A stretch of DNA of 13,904 nt from Desulfobacteraceae bacterium. Lineage in GTDB: Bacteria > Desulfobacterota > Desulfobacteria > Desulfobacterales > JACKCP01. The position numbers and the translations under genes were made by a program. Within the stretch, counting starts at the first letter, position 1. Every line of letters starts with the position of its first letter. Shown in pieces: positions 7,163 to 13,862 of this stretch. The notes below the pieces were generated by a model that saw only the letters and a list, made by a program, of their open reading frames with translations, made no database searches and was not told the DNA's origin. The stretch covers positions 1 to 13,904 of the forward strand of contig JACKCP010000030.1 of assembly GCA_020633955.1 (NCBI GenBank), given 5' to 3'.

Positions 7163-7188
7163 ATTTTGGGGTCCATTATAGGTGCAAC

Positions 7189-7280
7189 CTTTCAGAATTA
7201 CTTCCAAGACAACAAGGATTGAAACAAAAAAATCGGGGGCATGAATGGCAAGAAGGATAGTCTTTTAGAATTACTTCCAA
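7189..7280 (+). CRISPR. CRISPR array remnant: one repeat, one spacer, one degenerate repeat
   Basis: A 37-bp unit at 7189-7225 begins CTTTCAGAATTACTTCCAAG and ends AACAAGGATTGAAAC. After a 36-bp spacer (7226-7261) the unit starts again as CTTTTAGAATTACTTCCAA (7262-7280), with one substitution, then loses all match. The ATTGAAAC end is the classic 3' end of type I and III repeats and yields the 8-base 5' handle of the crRNA, so transcription should run on the plus strand. A degenerate last repeat is typical of the end far from the leader. The leader, earlier spacers and cas genes are absent from the window; the IS3 element sits 13 bp before the first repeat. With one full repeat the call rests on repeat form plus the second partial copy. 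Confidence 0.75.
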
Positions 7281-7553
7281 AACTACTCATTTTTAACACT
7301 TTTATATAATAATCCAATTTTTTTATGGATTCAGAAGCTGAAAATTAAAGAAAATATTCCGATCTTACCATGATAATCCGACCTGACAGGCGTAATGTAA
7401 AAGTTTATGATGTCTGGAACGCCGGCTTATATTTTTCCCATTCAAAGCAGGTTATATTTCTTTCATCACAGTCAAATTCAACACCAATAAGATAAATATC
7501 TTCAAAGTCTGAAACAAATTTTTCATGGTATTTTTTATCTTTTATCTGCAAAA
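7279..7553. repeat. Segmental duplication, copy B (matches 2269-2544)
   Basis: This is the counterpart of the segment at 2269-2544. Its left edge (AAAACTAC) coincides with the point where the second CRISPR repeat stops matching, so a duplication or insertion junction probably cut the array here. The segment runs through non-coding DNA into the 3' end of the intact DUF1703 gene. Confidence 0.85.
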
Positions 7554-8967
7554 GAGCACTGCCCTGGTTTTCTGCATGCTGATTTACCTTAAACTCGAAT
7601 ACATAAACCCTGTCTTCAAACTTCACACTCATGTCAAGGCGGCCTTTGTTTGTTGTATCTTCTGCTTTTACATCAAAACCAAGTGCCGTAAAATAGCAGT
7701 AAAAAATTGAAGCATAATAGCCTTCATAACCCGAAAGCTGATTTTTTCTGTACCAGTCGTTAGGAATTGATGCAAAAAAGGAATGAAAAAGATCTTTTAA
7801 ATCATCAATCCTGTTTGATTCTATTATTTCGTAGAGCTTAATTTTTGCTAAATCTTTTTTACTGACCTGATTTGAAAAATACTGGAGTATAAAGTCAGTA
7901 AGACTCATTTTTACTTCAAGGTTTGGATAGGAAAGATTGAATACCCTTGTATTCCCGAGTTCTCTAACCCCTTTTATGGTCAAATAACCTGTCTGAAACA
8001 AAATTGTTTCAAGCTCTATTATATCTATATCAAAACTGCTTAAAATATTGTCCGTTGCTTTTAAGTCTTCAAAATCTGCAATCGGATACTTTTTTTCCTT
8101 GATTATATCTATCAAAAAATTAGGAGTTGCGGACTGGAACCAGTAATTTCTAAATTCTTCACTATCGAGATAAAGCAGAATATCAAATGGGTTATATAGG
8201 TTTTCACCCAGAAAATTATAGCCGTCATACCATAATTTAATTTTTTCAAGATCTTTTCCTTCAAGAAGGTCATGAAATACAGAACATAAATTTTCCTGAG
8301 TATAACCGCAGATTTCCCCATATCTTTTATCAAGAGTTATATCTTTTAAATTATTCAACCCTGAAAAAAGACTTACCTTGGAGAACTTGCTTACACCTGT
8401 TAAAAAGGCAAACTTTACATATGCATCACTGTCTTTTATTACAGAGTATATATTTTTCAGGCCTTCTCTTATTTCATATGAAATTTTTTTGTCGGTTATA
8501 TTATCAAGAAGAGGTTTGTCATATTCGTCTACAATAATTACAACACGCTTTCCTGATTTTTTACAAATCTTTGTTATCAGTTCGCTGAATCTGCCGGAAA
8601 CACTGGCATTGTCAGGCTTAATATCAAAAGCATCAAAATATTCCCTGAAAATTTCAAAAGCCTTTTGATCAAGCTCTTCACGACTTTTTATTACACCGCC
8701 ACCAAAACTAAGTAAAATAACAGGCGACTTATCTTCCCAGTTCCAGTTATCTTCAAGGTAAAGCCCTTTAAACAGATCTTTATTCCCCAAAAAAGCTTCC
8801 TTTAAAGTATCAGCAAAAAGACTTTTACCAAATCTTCTCGGTCTGGAAATAAAAAAATATTTTCCTTCATTATAAAGTTTATTTATATATGCGGTCTTAT
8901 CTGCATAATAATAACCGTCTTTTATGATTTCCGAAAATGTAGAAATCCCTATTGGTAATTTTTTCAT
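7405..8967 (-). CDS. AAA-ATPase-like / PD-(D/E)XK nuclease-fold protein (DUF1703 family)
   Basis: The protein has an N-terminal P-loop ATPase-like domain and a C-terminal nuclease-fold domain (AAA-ATPase_like plus PDDEXK_9 architecture). The start MKKLPIGISTFSEI and GYYYADKT are the family's usual opening. RPRRFGKS (42-49) is the Walker A variant and VVIIVDEYDKPLLD (142-155) holds the Walker B acidic pair. Near the C-terminus GRLDMSV (D445) and VFEFKV (E458, K460) supply the D...ExK nuclease signature. It appears complete at 520 residues. An in-frame TTG would add ten residues, but those derive from an adjoining repeat, so the ATG at 8967 is preferred. The function is not established. These genes occur in many copies in some genomes and are suspected to be mobile or defence related. 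Fragments of two further copies lie at 2397-2544 and 8969-9016. Confidence 0.88.
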   Translation of the reverse strand: MKKLPIGISTFSEIIKDGYYYADKTAYINKLYNEGKYFFISRPRRFGKSLFADTLKEAFLGNKDLFKGLYLEDNWNWEDKSPVILLSFGGGVIKSREELDQKAFEIFREYFDAFDIKPDNASVSGRFSELITKICKKSGKRVVIIVDEYDKPLLDNITDKKISYEIREGLKNIYSVIKDSDAYVKFAFLTGVSKFSKVSLFSGLNNLKDITLDKRYGEICGYTQENLCSVFHDLLEGKDLEKIKLWYDGYNFLGENLYNPFDILLYLDSEEFRNYWFQSATPNFLIDIIKEKKYPIADFEDLKATDNILSSFDIDIIELETILFQTGYLTIKGVRELGNTRVFNLSYPNLEVKMSLTDFILQYFSNQVSKKDLAKIKLYEIIESNRIDDLKDLFHSFFASIPNDWYRKNQLSGYEGYYASIFYCYFTALGFDVKAEDTTNKGRLDMSVKFEDRVYVFEFKVNQHAENQGSALLQIKDKKYHEKFVSDFEDIYLIGVEFDCDERNITCFEWEKYKPAFQTS

Positions 8968-8968
8968 A

Positions 8969-9016
8969 TCAAATTCCCGTATATTTTTCCCATTCAAAGC
9001 AGGTTATATTTTTGCT
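8969..9016 (-). pseudogene. C-terminal scrap of a second DUF1703 copy
   Basis: Directly upstream of the intact gene the minus strand reads KNITCFEWEKYTGI-stop, the same tail as NITCFEWEKY in the intact copy. The TGA stop is one base before the intact gene's ATG. It indicates a former tandem neighbour or a recombination joint between copies. Confidence 0.75.
8980..9013. repeat. 34-bp direct repeat flanking the DUF1703 gene
   Basis: The sequence from TATATTTTTCCCATTC to GGTTATATTTTT is identical at 2420-2453, and matches 7428-7459 over 32 bases. The copies at 7428 and 8980 bracket the intact gene in the same orientation, so homologous recombination between them would delete it. All three encode the FEWEKY tail of DUF1703 proteins. 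Confidence 0.85.
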
Positions 9017-9073
9017 ATGCATGAATGTGTACTGAACTATAAGGAACTAAAAAGAAATTTACAATACGAATAA
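9017..9073 (+). pseudogene. Possible N-terminal remnant of a YefM/Phd-type antitoxin
   Basis: The frame MHECVLNYKELKRNLQYE-stop carries the NYxELxxNL pattern found at the start of YefM/Phd antitoxins. It is same-strand with, and 61 bp before, a broken yoeB toxin, which is the usual gene order. Only 18 codons remain, so the assignment rests largely on context. It overlaps the opposite-strand STAS-like fragment by 12 bases. Confidence 0.4.
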
Positions 9074-9112
9074 AATATTTTTATCCGTATCCGACCAGAT
9101 TCCTTTATCCAT
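9062..9112 (-). pseudogene. 5' fragment of the 125-residue STAS-like gene
   Basis: The minus strand reads MDKGIWSDTDKNILFVL-stop, matching MGKEIWSNTDKNILYL at the start of the full copies. Homology covers about 14 codons and is lost on both sides; the conserved promoter upstream of the full copies is not present here. This is the fourth trace of the family in the window. Confidence 0.75.
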
Positions 9113-9133
9113 AATCTGAAAACAGGCTTATAG

Positions 9134-9292
9134 TTTTTTCATTATGGATTAGGGAAAACAGAACCATTAAAAATTAATTTGTCCGGATGGTATAGCAAAA
9201 GAATAGATATGACTCATAGATTAGTATATCGCTTTAATAAAGAGAAAAATATTTTAGAAATTCTTTCATGCAAAAGCCATTATGATTTTTAA
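9134..9292 (+). pseudogene. yoeB: YoeB/Txe-family toxin gene, 5'-truncated
   Basis: The frame reads GLGKTEPLKINLSGWYSKR, then IDMTHRLVYRFNKEKNILEI and LSCKSHYDF-stop. This aligns along the whole C-terminal half of YoeB, the ribosome-dependent mRNA interferase of the YefM-YoeB system. The residues corresponding to catalytic E46, R65 and the terminal H83-Y84 are all present, followed by two extra residues DF. A stop lies in frame at 9131-9133, about seven codons before homology begins, and no suitable in-frame start exists, so the first 35 or so residues are missing. The gene is therefore dead. Its N-terminal half seems to have been replaced by the STAS-like fragment. The stop is 24 bp from the end of the convergent STAS-like gene. 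Confidence 0.88.
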
Positions 9293-9315
9293 AAAAATCT
9301 CTATTAAAAACTAAA

Positions 9316-9693
9316 CTATGCCATACTTCTTAAAAGGTCTTCAGCCTGATCATAAGAATCAACATTTGAAACCGAATATCCTCTGTCGTCTTCGGATTCA
9401 AAAAAATCTACTACAAATTTAGGCTGATTTCCCAAAATTCTTATGGCATTTTCCATTCCAAGTTCTTTAAGTTTTTTCTGGCCTGATTTAAAAATTTCAA
9501 CATCTTCTTCTGTAACTGTACTCCAGTCAGTAGAAAAATTTCTAAGATCATTTATGCAGATAAACCCTTTTTTAAGCTTTTTTGCCTCTTTTTCTACCTC
9601 GTTTGCAAAATTATGATAATCTTTTTTCTCAAGCTCTCCAGGTGCAAGGTATAAAATATTTTTATCCGTATTCGACCAGATTTCTTTACCCAT
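9316..9693 (-). CDS. Small STAS/SpoIIAA-like protein, copy 2 (125 residues)
   Basis: This is the second full copy, identical in length to the gene at 2670-3047 and differing at eight residues (for example S2G, N27H, an Ala-to-Lys in the first helix, and GYL to GYS near the end). The differences lie on charged helix surfaces, while FICINDLRNFSTDWSTVTEE and the central helix to ILGNQPKFVVDFFESEDD are unchanged, hinting at a functional surface there. GGAGAATTCT precedes the ATG. Homology with copy 1 continues about 100 bp upstream of the start, so the promoter was copied too. The STAS-like label is a shape-based inference; function is unknown. Confidence 0.75.
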   Translation of the reverse strand: MGKEIWSNTDKNILYLAPGELEKKDYHNFANEVEKEAKKLKKGFICINDLRNFSTDWSTVTEEDVEIFKSGQKKLKELGMENAIRILGNQPKFVVDFFESEDDRGYSVSNVDSYDQAEDLLRSMA

Positions 9694-9735
9694 AGAATTC
9701 TCCGATTTATTTAAATTATTTGTGAAGCAGAAAAG

Positions 9736-9764
9736 ACCATAGCAACAAAGTTTTGTGCGGTCAA
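9736..9764 (-). promoter_or_regulatory. Sigma-70 type promoter of STAS-like copy 2
   Basis: TTGACC and TATGGT on the minus strand are 17 bases apart, at the same offset from the ATG as the pair before copy 1. Further upstream, TTAATTTGCT...TGATTATAAAA (9797-9824) is the probable empty site of the palindromic element seen beside copy 1. Confidence 0.55.
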
Positions 9765-9852
9765 TCTGGTTTTAACCTGTGTTCGGGGATATTTTTCTTA
9801 ATTTGCTCAGCCACTGATTATAAAATCAGTATGCTGTATGCCAGATTATAGT

Positions 9853-11373
9853 TCATTTATTTTTATCCTTAATCATATTTCTGTACCATTTCTCATCCCC
9901 ATAAGCCCTTTCAAGACAGTCAGGACACATTCCATGGCTGAATTTAGCATCAGAATGCTTTTGAATGTAAGATTCTATATGATTCCAGTTTCCGTTATCA
10001 TCGCGTATTTTTTTGCAGGAAGAGCATATTGGCAGAAGTCCGCTGAGTTGTTTAACCTCATCAAGTGCTTTCTGAAGTTCCTTTGTTCTTATATCTACCT
10101 GTTTTTCAAGGTCTTGTTTCAGCTGTTTTTCAATTTCCAGAGCATGATTTTTTGCCTCTTCCTTCTGGTGGTTAAGTTCATTTATTCTGTCTGCCAGTGC
10201 AAGGCTTAGCATAATAATTTCAAAAACAGAGGCGATTCTCCATGAATATCTTGTGAAAAAGGAATTTGGAAGAAGTCCTAGATACATATCAATAAGAAAT
10301 ACAGAGGCTCCTGCAAGAACAAAAAGCCATGCTGTAAGAAAATATCTTGCTCTTTTAAAACCTCGTTTTAAAAAAAGTGCTGCTGTAAAAATTATTGTGG
10401 GAATTGAAAAAAGCCATGCCAGTCTGACAGGAACTTTGTAATCCACAAGAGGAAGAATGGATACAAAAAATGTATTTATAATACATAACAATGCTATGGA
10501 CATGAAAATTTTATGTATTCTTGGGGCTGTTTTTTTGCAGTTGAAAAAAGAGTCTGCAAACATTACCATAAAAAAACATGTTACAGTATTGGCAATTCTT
10601 GTACCCCATACCTGCTGCCAGGGAGATTCAGGCCAGAGAAAAAGCTGGCCAAGTCCGTCGAGATATGCCCATAACCCAAGAAATGAAGCTGCATAAAGAA
10701 CATATAAAAGATAGTTTATGTCCCTTAATGAAAAATATATGAAAAGGTTGTAAAAAATCGCAACAAAAAATGCAGAATAAAAAAAGCCGAGCAAAAGATA
10801 TTCCACAGGAAGTTTTGATTCAAAGGCCTTTCTTGTATGAAGCTGGATTGATGTTTCAAGAATTGCCTCTGTTTTAAGCAGAAGATATAAAACCGTTTCT
10901 TTTTTCGGCTCCAGGTTTAACGCAAAATTTAAATGCCTGTGAAAATAATCTCTTTCACTTATTTTGTGAAGGTCTCCTGTTGTTTTGGATTTATATTCTC
11001 CGTCTTTTTCCGGATAATATAATGTTGCAGAGTTTATTGTTGAAGTACCAAGCTCAACAACTGTTTCAATTGCCTTTTCAGATGGGTTGTAAATTTTTAT
11101 CCTGAGCCAGCATTCATGGTCTGGAACAACACCAAAATTTACCGGCTTTCCCATGGACGGCTTAAATCTTTTTTTATACTCATCTGAAATTATATCTTCA
11201 AATTGGACTGAACCGGTTTTATCAATATAATAAGAATAATAATTTTTAAGGTCATAATTTCCCGTGCCCTTTCCAAGTTCTAATCTGCCGGCTTCAAGGC
11301 AAAAGGCACTGGTAATGAAAAAACTCATACACAAATATGAAAATATTAAAATACTGTAAACTCTGTTCTTCAT
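9853..11373 (-). CDS. 7TM-DISM receptor with coiled coil and four-cysteine tail
   Basis: This is a membrane receptor of the 7TM-DISM class. A signal peptide (residues 1-25, ending SAFC-L) leads into a periplasmic ligand domain of the DISMED2 type (about 35-180), likely carbohydrate binding by family. Seven membrane helices follow from about 188 to 397, then a charged coiled coil (about 398-445). The last 60 residues hold LLPICSSCKKIRDDNGNW and SHGMCPDCLERAYG, giving C450/C453 and C483/C486, a probable metal-binding ribbon known as a tail on deltaproteobacterial sensor proteins. No kinase, GGDEF or phosphatase domain is present, so the output must go through the cysteine tail or a partner. GGGGAG two bases before the ATG supports the start, though the spacing is short. 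It is divergent from tetR across a 146-bp region. Confidence 0.88.
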   Translation of the reverse strand: MKNRVYSILIFSYLCMSFFITSAFCLEAGRLELGKGTGNYDLKNYYSYYIDKTGSVQFEDIISDEYKKRFKPSMGKPVNFGVVPDHECWLRIKIYNPSEKAIETVVELGTSTINSATLYYPEKDGEYKSKTTGDLHKISERDYFHRHLNFALNLEPKKETVLYLLLKTEAILETSIQLHTRKAFESKLPVEYLLLGFFYSAFFVAIFYNLFIYFSLRDINYLLYVLYAASFLGLWAYLDGLGQLFLWPESPWQQVWGTRIANTVTCFFMVMFADSFFNCKKTAPRIHKIFMSIALLCIINTFFVSILPLVDYKVPVRLAWLFSIPTIIFTAALFLKRGFKRARYFLTAWLFVLAGASVFLIDMYLGLLPNSFFTRYSWRIASVFEIIMLSLALADRINELNHQKEEAKNHALEIEKQLKQDLEKQVDIRTKELQKALDEVKQLSGLLPICSSCKKIRDDNGNWNHIESYIQKHSDAKFSHGMCPDCLERAYGDEKWYRNMIKDKNK

Positions 11374-11453
11374 AACTCCCCGAAATCTTATAAATATTAA
11401 AACGCTTGTATTAATAAAATAAAATTTAAAAAAAATAAAGGCGTCATTATTTC

Positions 11454-11482
11454 TTGACAGGTTATGGTTTGTTGAATATAAA
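11454..11482 (+). promoter_or_regulatory. Strong sigma-70 promoter of the tetR-amidase operon
   Basis: A perfect TTGACA is followed after exactly 17 bases by TATAAA, about 38 bases before the ATG at 11520. The TTG of the -35 box is itself in frame with tetR and could be misread as a start codon. I see no obvious TetR operator palindrome nearby. Confidence 0.75.
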
Positions 11483-11519
11483 TTTTAAGACCTTACAATA
11501 TATATTTAAAGAAAAATTT

Positions 11520-12104
11520 ATGGGAAGAAAAAGCAGGGCAGAGGAACGCATACCTCAAATTCTGGATGCATTTGAACGATGCATAGCAAAATATGGACTT
11601 GATGCCAGCTCCATACCTTTAATCGCCAGAGAAGCCAATGTAAAACACAGTATAATCAGGCACTATATTGGTAATAGAAATGATTTGATTGCAGCTATGG
11701 TCAATCGTTTTACTTCACATTATAAATCCCTGATTGTTCAGTCCATGAATGTGGAAAAATTATTTGATAATACTTCAGCACTTATTACCTATTTTTTTGA
11801 TGAGTTTACAAAAAATGAATCAGAATATCTGGTTTTTTCTCAATTGTTTGCAGCTGCTGACAGAGACGAAGAAATTAAAAAAAGTCTGCTGAAGTTTTAT
11901 AAGGAAATTGAATCACATGCTGTTGAGGTTATCTGCAGGCATCAGCCTGAACAGTCTGAAAAAAAAGTTGAATCCCTGGTTTATTCGTTAATAAGCCTTT
12001 GGCTTGGTCATACAAGGCTTTTTCATCTTGGGTTTGGTTCCGGCAAAATTAATGATGCTGCAAATGCTGCAGAGTTACTGACAAATAAAATAAGGAAATC
12101 ATGA
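11520..12104 (+). CDS. TetR/AcrR-family transcriptional regulator
   Basis: The 194-residue protein has an N-terminal DNA-binding domain (about 7-58): RIPQILDAFERCIAKYGLD, then the helix-turn-helix SIPLIAREANVKHSIIRHYI and the GNRNDLIAAMV helix typical of TetR proteins. The remaining 135 residues are the helical ligand and dimer domain, reminiscent of BetI-type members. An in-frame TTG 66 bases upstream would add 22 residues, but it lies in the promoter's -35 box, so the ATG is chosen. The ribosome binding site is weak (AAAGAA). The stop overlaps the amidase start by four bases (ATGA), indicating translational coupling. It probably represses its own operon and is relieved by a substrate of the amidase; that is an inference from the gene pairing. 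Confidence 0.9.
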   Translation: MGRKSRAEERIPQILDAFERCIAKYGLDASSIPLIAREANVKHSIIRHYIGNRNDLIAAMVNRFTSHYKSLIVQSMNVEKLFDNTSALITYFFDEFTKNESEYLVFSQLFAAADRDEEIKKSLLKFYKEIESHAVEVICRHQPEQSEKKVESLVYSLISLWLGHTRLFHLGFGSGKINDAANAAELLTNKIRKS

Positions 12105-13579
12105 TTATGAAAGAGTATTATAAGTACGATGGCCTTGCATTGGCTGAACTTGTCAGGGATAAAGAGATTCATCCCCTTGAACTTCTTGAATCTGCAATTG
12201 ACCGTGCTGAAAAAATAAACCCTGATTTAAATGCAATTATTCACACATTTTACGACCGTGCCAGAAAAAAAGCATCTGAAATACTTCCCAAAGGTACTTT
12301 TGCAGGAGTCCCTTTTTTAATTAAAGACCTTATGGATAATTACAGAGGAGAACCAATGAGGATGGGGAGCCGCGGAGTTTTCTTTCATCCTCAGGAGCAC
12401 AGTGAACTGGTAAAAAGATATTTAGATACAGGGGTAATACCTTTTGGAAAAACAAATACTCCGGAATTTGGCCTGACTATTACAACAGAGCCAAAACTGA
12501 GCGGACCTGCCCACAATCCATGGAAAAAGGGATACAGTACAGGAGGTTCATCCGGAGGTTCTGCAGCAGCTGTTGCAGCAAGAATAGTTCCAATTGCATC
12601 AGCAAATGATGGAGGCGGTTCAATAAGATTTCCCGCGGCATGCTGCGGTGTATTCGGCCTTAAACCGTCAAGAGGACTTACTCCAATGGGCCCTGATTTT
12701 GGAGAAGGATGGGATGGTGCAGCTGCCGGGCATATAATATCAGTATCCGTAAGAGACAGTGCTGCTATGCTTGATGCTGTTGCCGGCCCGGAAACAGGTT
12801 CTCCATATATGATATCAAGGGATAAAGGATCTTATCTTGAAGCCAGTATGAAAGATCCAAAACCATTGAAAATTGCATTTTCCAAAAAACCTTTTGTCAA
12901 AGCCAGACTCCATTCTGAAGCTGTAGAAGGTCTTGAAAAAACAGCAAAACTTCTGGAATCTCTTGGACATCATGTTGAAGAGGCTGAACCTTCAATCAAT
13001 ATTGACAGATTCTGGAAAGATTTTCTTGTAGTTGTTTGTGCTCATGTGGCCTTTATTACAGGTCAGATTAAAGCTCTTTACGGTAAAAAAGAATTTAAAA
13101 AGCTTGAAGTTTCCACCCGTAACATGGCAGCTATGGGACATTCCCTTAGAGCCTCTGATCTTGTTGAAGCAAAACAGGGGTGGCATGATATTCAGCTTGA
13201 AATGGGAAAATTTCTCAAGTCCTATGATATGTTTCTGACACCAACCCTTATATCTCCGCCAGCAAGGCACGGAGTGATTCCTCCTTCTTCAGCAGAAGAG
13301 TATATTATGGAAATAGGATCAGTTTTACCTGGAAGCCGGTTTTTTCTAAATAATGGACTGGTCAAAAAATTTTCATATCCAACATTAAGCAGAATCGGTT
13401 TTACAGCTCTTGGCAATATTACAGGGCTTCCAAGTGCTTCTGTCCCTCTTCACTGGACTTCGGACAATCTGCCCCTTGGTATGATGCTGACTGGAAGAAT
13501 GTGTGATGAAAAAACAATTTTTAGTCTTTGCGGTCAGCTTGAAAGGGCACTGCCATGGGGGAACAAATGTCCGAACTGA
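12101..13579 (+). CDS. Amidase signature family hydrolase
   Basis: This 492-residue enzyme hydrolyses a C-N amide bond. The Ser-cisSer-Lys triad is complete: K75 (FLIKDL), S150 in STGGSSGGSAAA, and nucleophile S174 in DGGGSIRFPAACCGVFGLKP, with the same 24-residue spacing as in FAAH. Overall length and sequence resemble the broad group that includes GatA-like and 6-aminohexanoate-cyclic-dimer hydrolase-like amidases. It lacks gatB/gatC neighbours, so a role in tRNA amidation is unlikely. No signal peptide, so it is cytoplasmic. AAGGAA precedes two possible starts, ATG at 12101 and ATG at 12107; the first overlaps the tetR stop and is kept, but the second is equally plausible. The substrate cannot be read from the sequence. 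Confidence 0.93.
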   Translation: MIMKEYYKYDGLALAELVRDKEIHPLELLESAIDRAEKINPDLNAIIHTFYDRARKKASEILPKGTFAGVPFLIKDLMDNYRGEPMRMGSRGVFFHPQEHSELVKRYLDTGVIPFGKTNTPEFGLTITTEPKLSGPAHNPWKKGYSTGGSSGGSAAAVAARIVPIASANDGGGSIRFPAACCGVFGLKPSRGLTPMGPDFGEGWDGAAAGHIISVSVRDSAAMLDAVAGPETGSPYMISRDKGSYLEASMKDPKPLKIAFSKKPFVKARLHSEAVEGLEKTAKLLESLGHHVEEAEPSINIDRFWKDFLVVVCAHVAFITGQIKALYGKKEFKKLEVSTRNMAAMGHSLRASDLVEAKQGWHDIQLEMGKFLKSYDMFLTPTLISPPARHGVIPPSSAEEYIMEIGSVLPGSRFFLNNGLVKKFSYPTLSRIGFTALGNITGLPSASVPLHWTSDNLPLGMMLTGRMCDEKTIFSLCGQLERALPWGNKCPN

Positions 13580-13621
13580 CTGCCTTGATGGCAAAGAACT
13601 TTAAGCAGCCATGTCTTAATA

Positions 13622-13646
13622 AGCTGTTTTTTTATAAAAAACAGCT
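13622..13646. terminator. Inverted repeat after the amidase, possible terminator
   Basis: AGCTGTTTTTT and AAAAAACAGCT form a perfect 11-bp stem with a three-base loop, about 40 bases past the amidase stop. The T run is within the stem rather than after it, so it is not a standard rho-independent terminator, though it may still stop the transcript. Confidence 0.45.
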
Positions 13647-13721
13647 GTTGACTAAAAATTGGTATCTGGATTAAATTCAAACTTTAACCAAAAAATAACG
13701 TAACTGTTCAGTTCAATTTAG

Positions 13722-13862
13722 AATTTTTTACAAAAGATCATATGGTTGCATTACCTTGAATTTCCTCAGGTTAAAGACTATAATCATGGAAAACAGCTTG
13801 AAAAATGGCTGTATCATCTAATAAAAATATGGAAATTTAAATGTTTGATACATGCCCGGTAA
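13722..13862 (+). pseudogene. C-terminal-region remnant of an Rpn-family PD-(D/E)XK nuclease/putative transposase
   Basis: The frame reads KIIWLHYLEFPQVKDY, NHGKQLEKWLYHLIKIWKF and closes at CLIHAR-stop. The pattern of a strand ending in LEFPQ/LELPK followed by LEKWLYxL matches the middle-to-C-terminal part of Rpn/PDDEXK_2 proteins, recombination-promoting nucleases often annotated as transposases. A stop lies in frame at 13719-13721 and there is no start codon, so only about 46 codons survive. The assignment is by motif recognition and should be taken as probable. Confidence 0.55.

Larger units (their letters stand above)
5703..7175 (-). mobile_element. IS3-family insertion sequence
   Basis: The element of about 1.47 kb ends in TGGACCCC at 5703-5710 and its reverse complement at 7168-7175. 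The 25-base ends match at about 17 positions (TGGACCCCA then scattered, ending ATTTG). It carries the two overlapping frames expected of IS3 elements, both on the minus strand. The ends have no clear target duplication: AAG precedes the left end and TTA follows the right. This suggests rearrangement or deletion after insertion. The right boundary lies 13 bp from a CRISPR repeat, and no CRISPR repeat is seen on the other side, so a flank was probably lost. The 290 bp between the orfB stop and the inverted repeat is unusually long and GC-rich. Confidence 0.85.

Noticed and set aside
5690..7180. Target-site duplication for the IS3 element
   Set aside because: The bases touching the two ends differ (AAG and TTA). 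TTATA appears near both ends but not at matching distances, so no duplication can be claimed.
8968..8997. TTG start adding ten residues (MNGKNIREFD) to the DUF1703 protein
   Set aside because: Those codons are made of the 34-bp repeat copied from a DUF1703 tail. The family starts at MKKLPIG.
11454..11519. TTG start giving a 216-residue TetR protein
   Set aside because: The TTG is part of a near-perfect TTGACA-17-TATAAA promoter, and the TetR domain begins at the ATG at 11520.
12992..13594. Several small frames opposite and within the amidase
   Set aside because: All are shadows of the amidase coding sequence without ribosome binding sites or recognisable domains.
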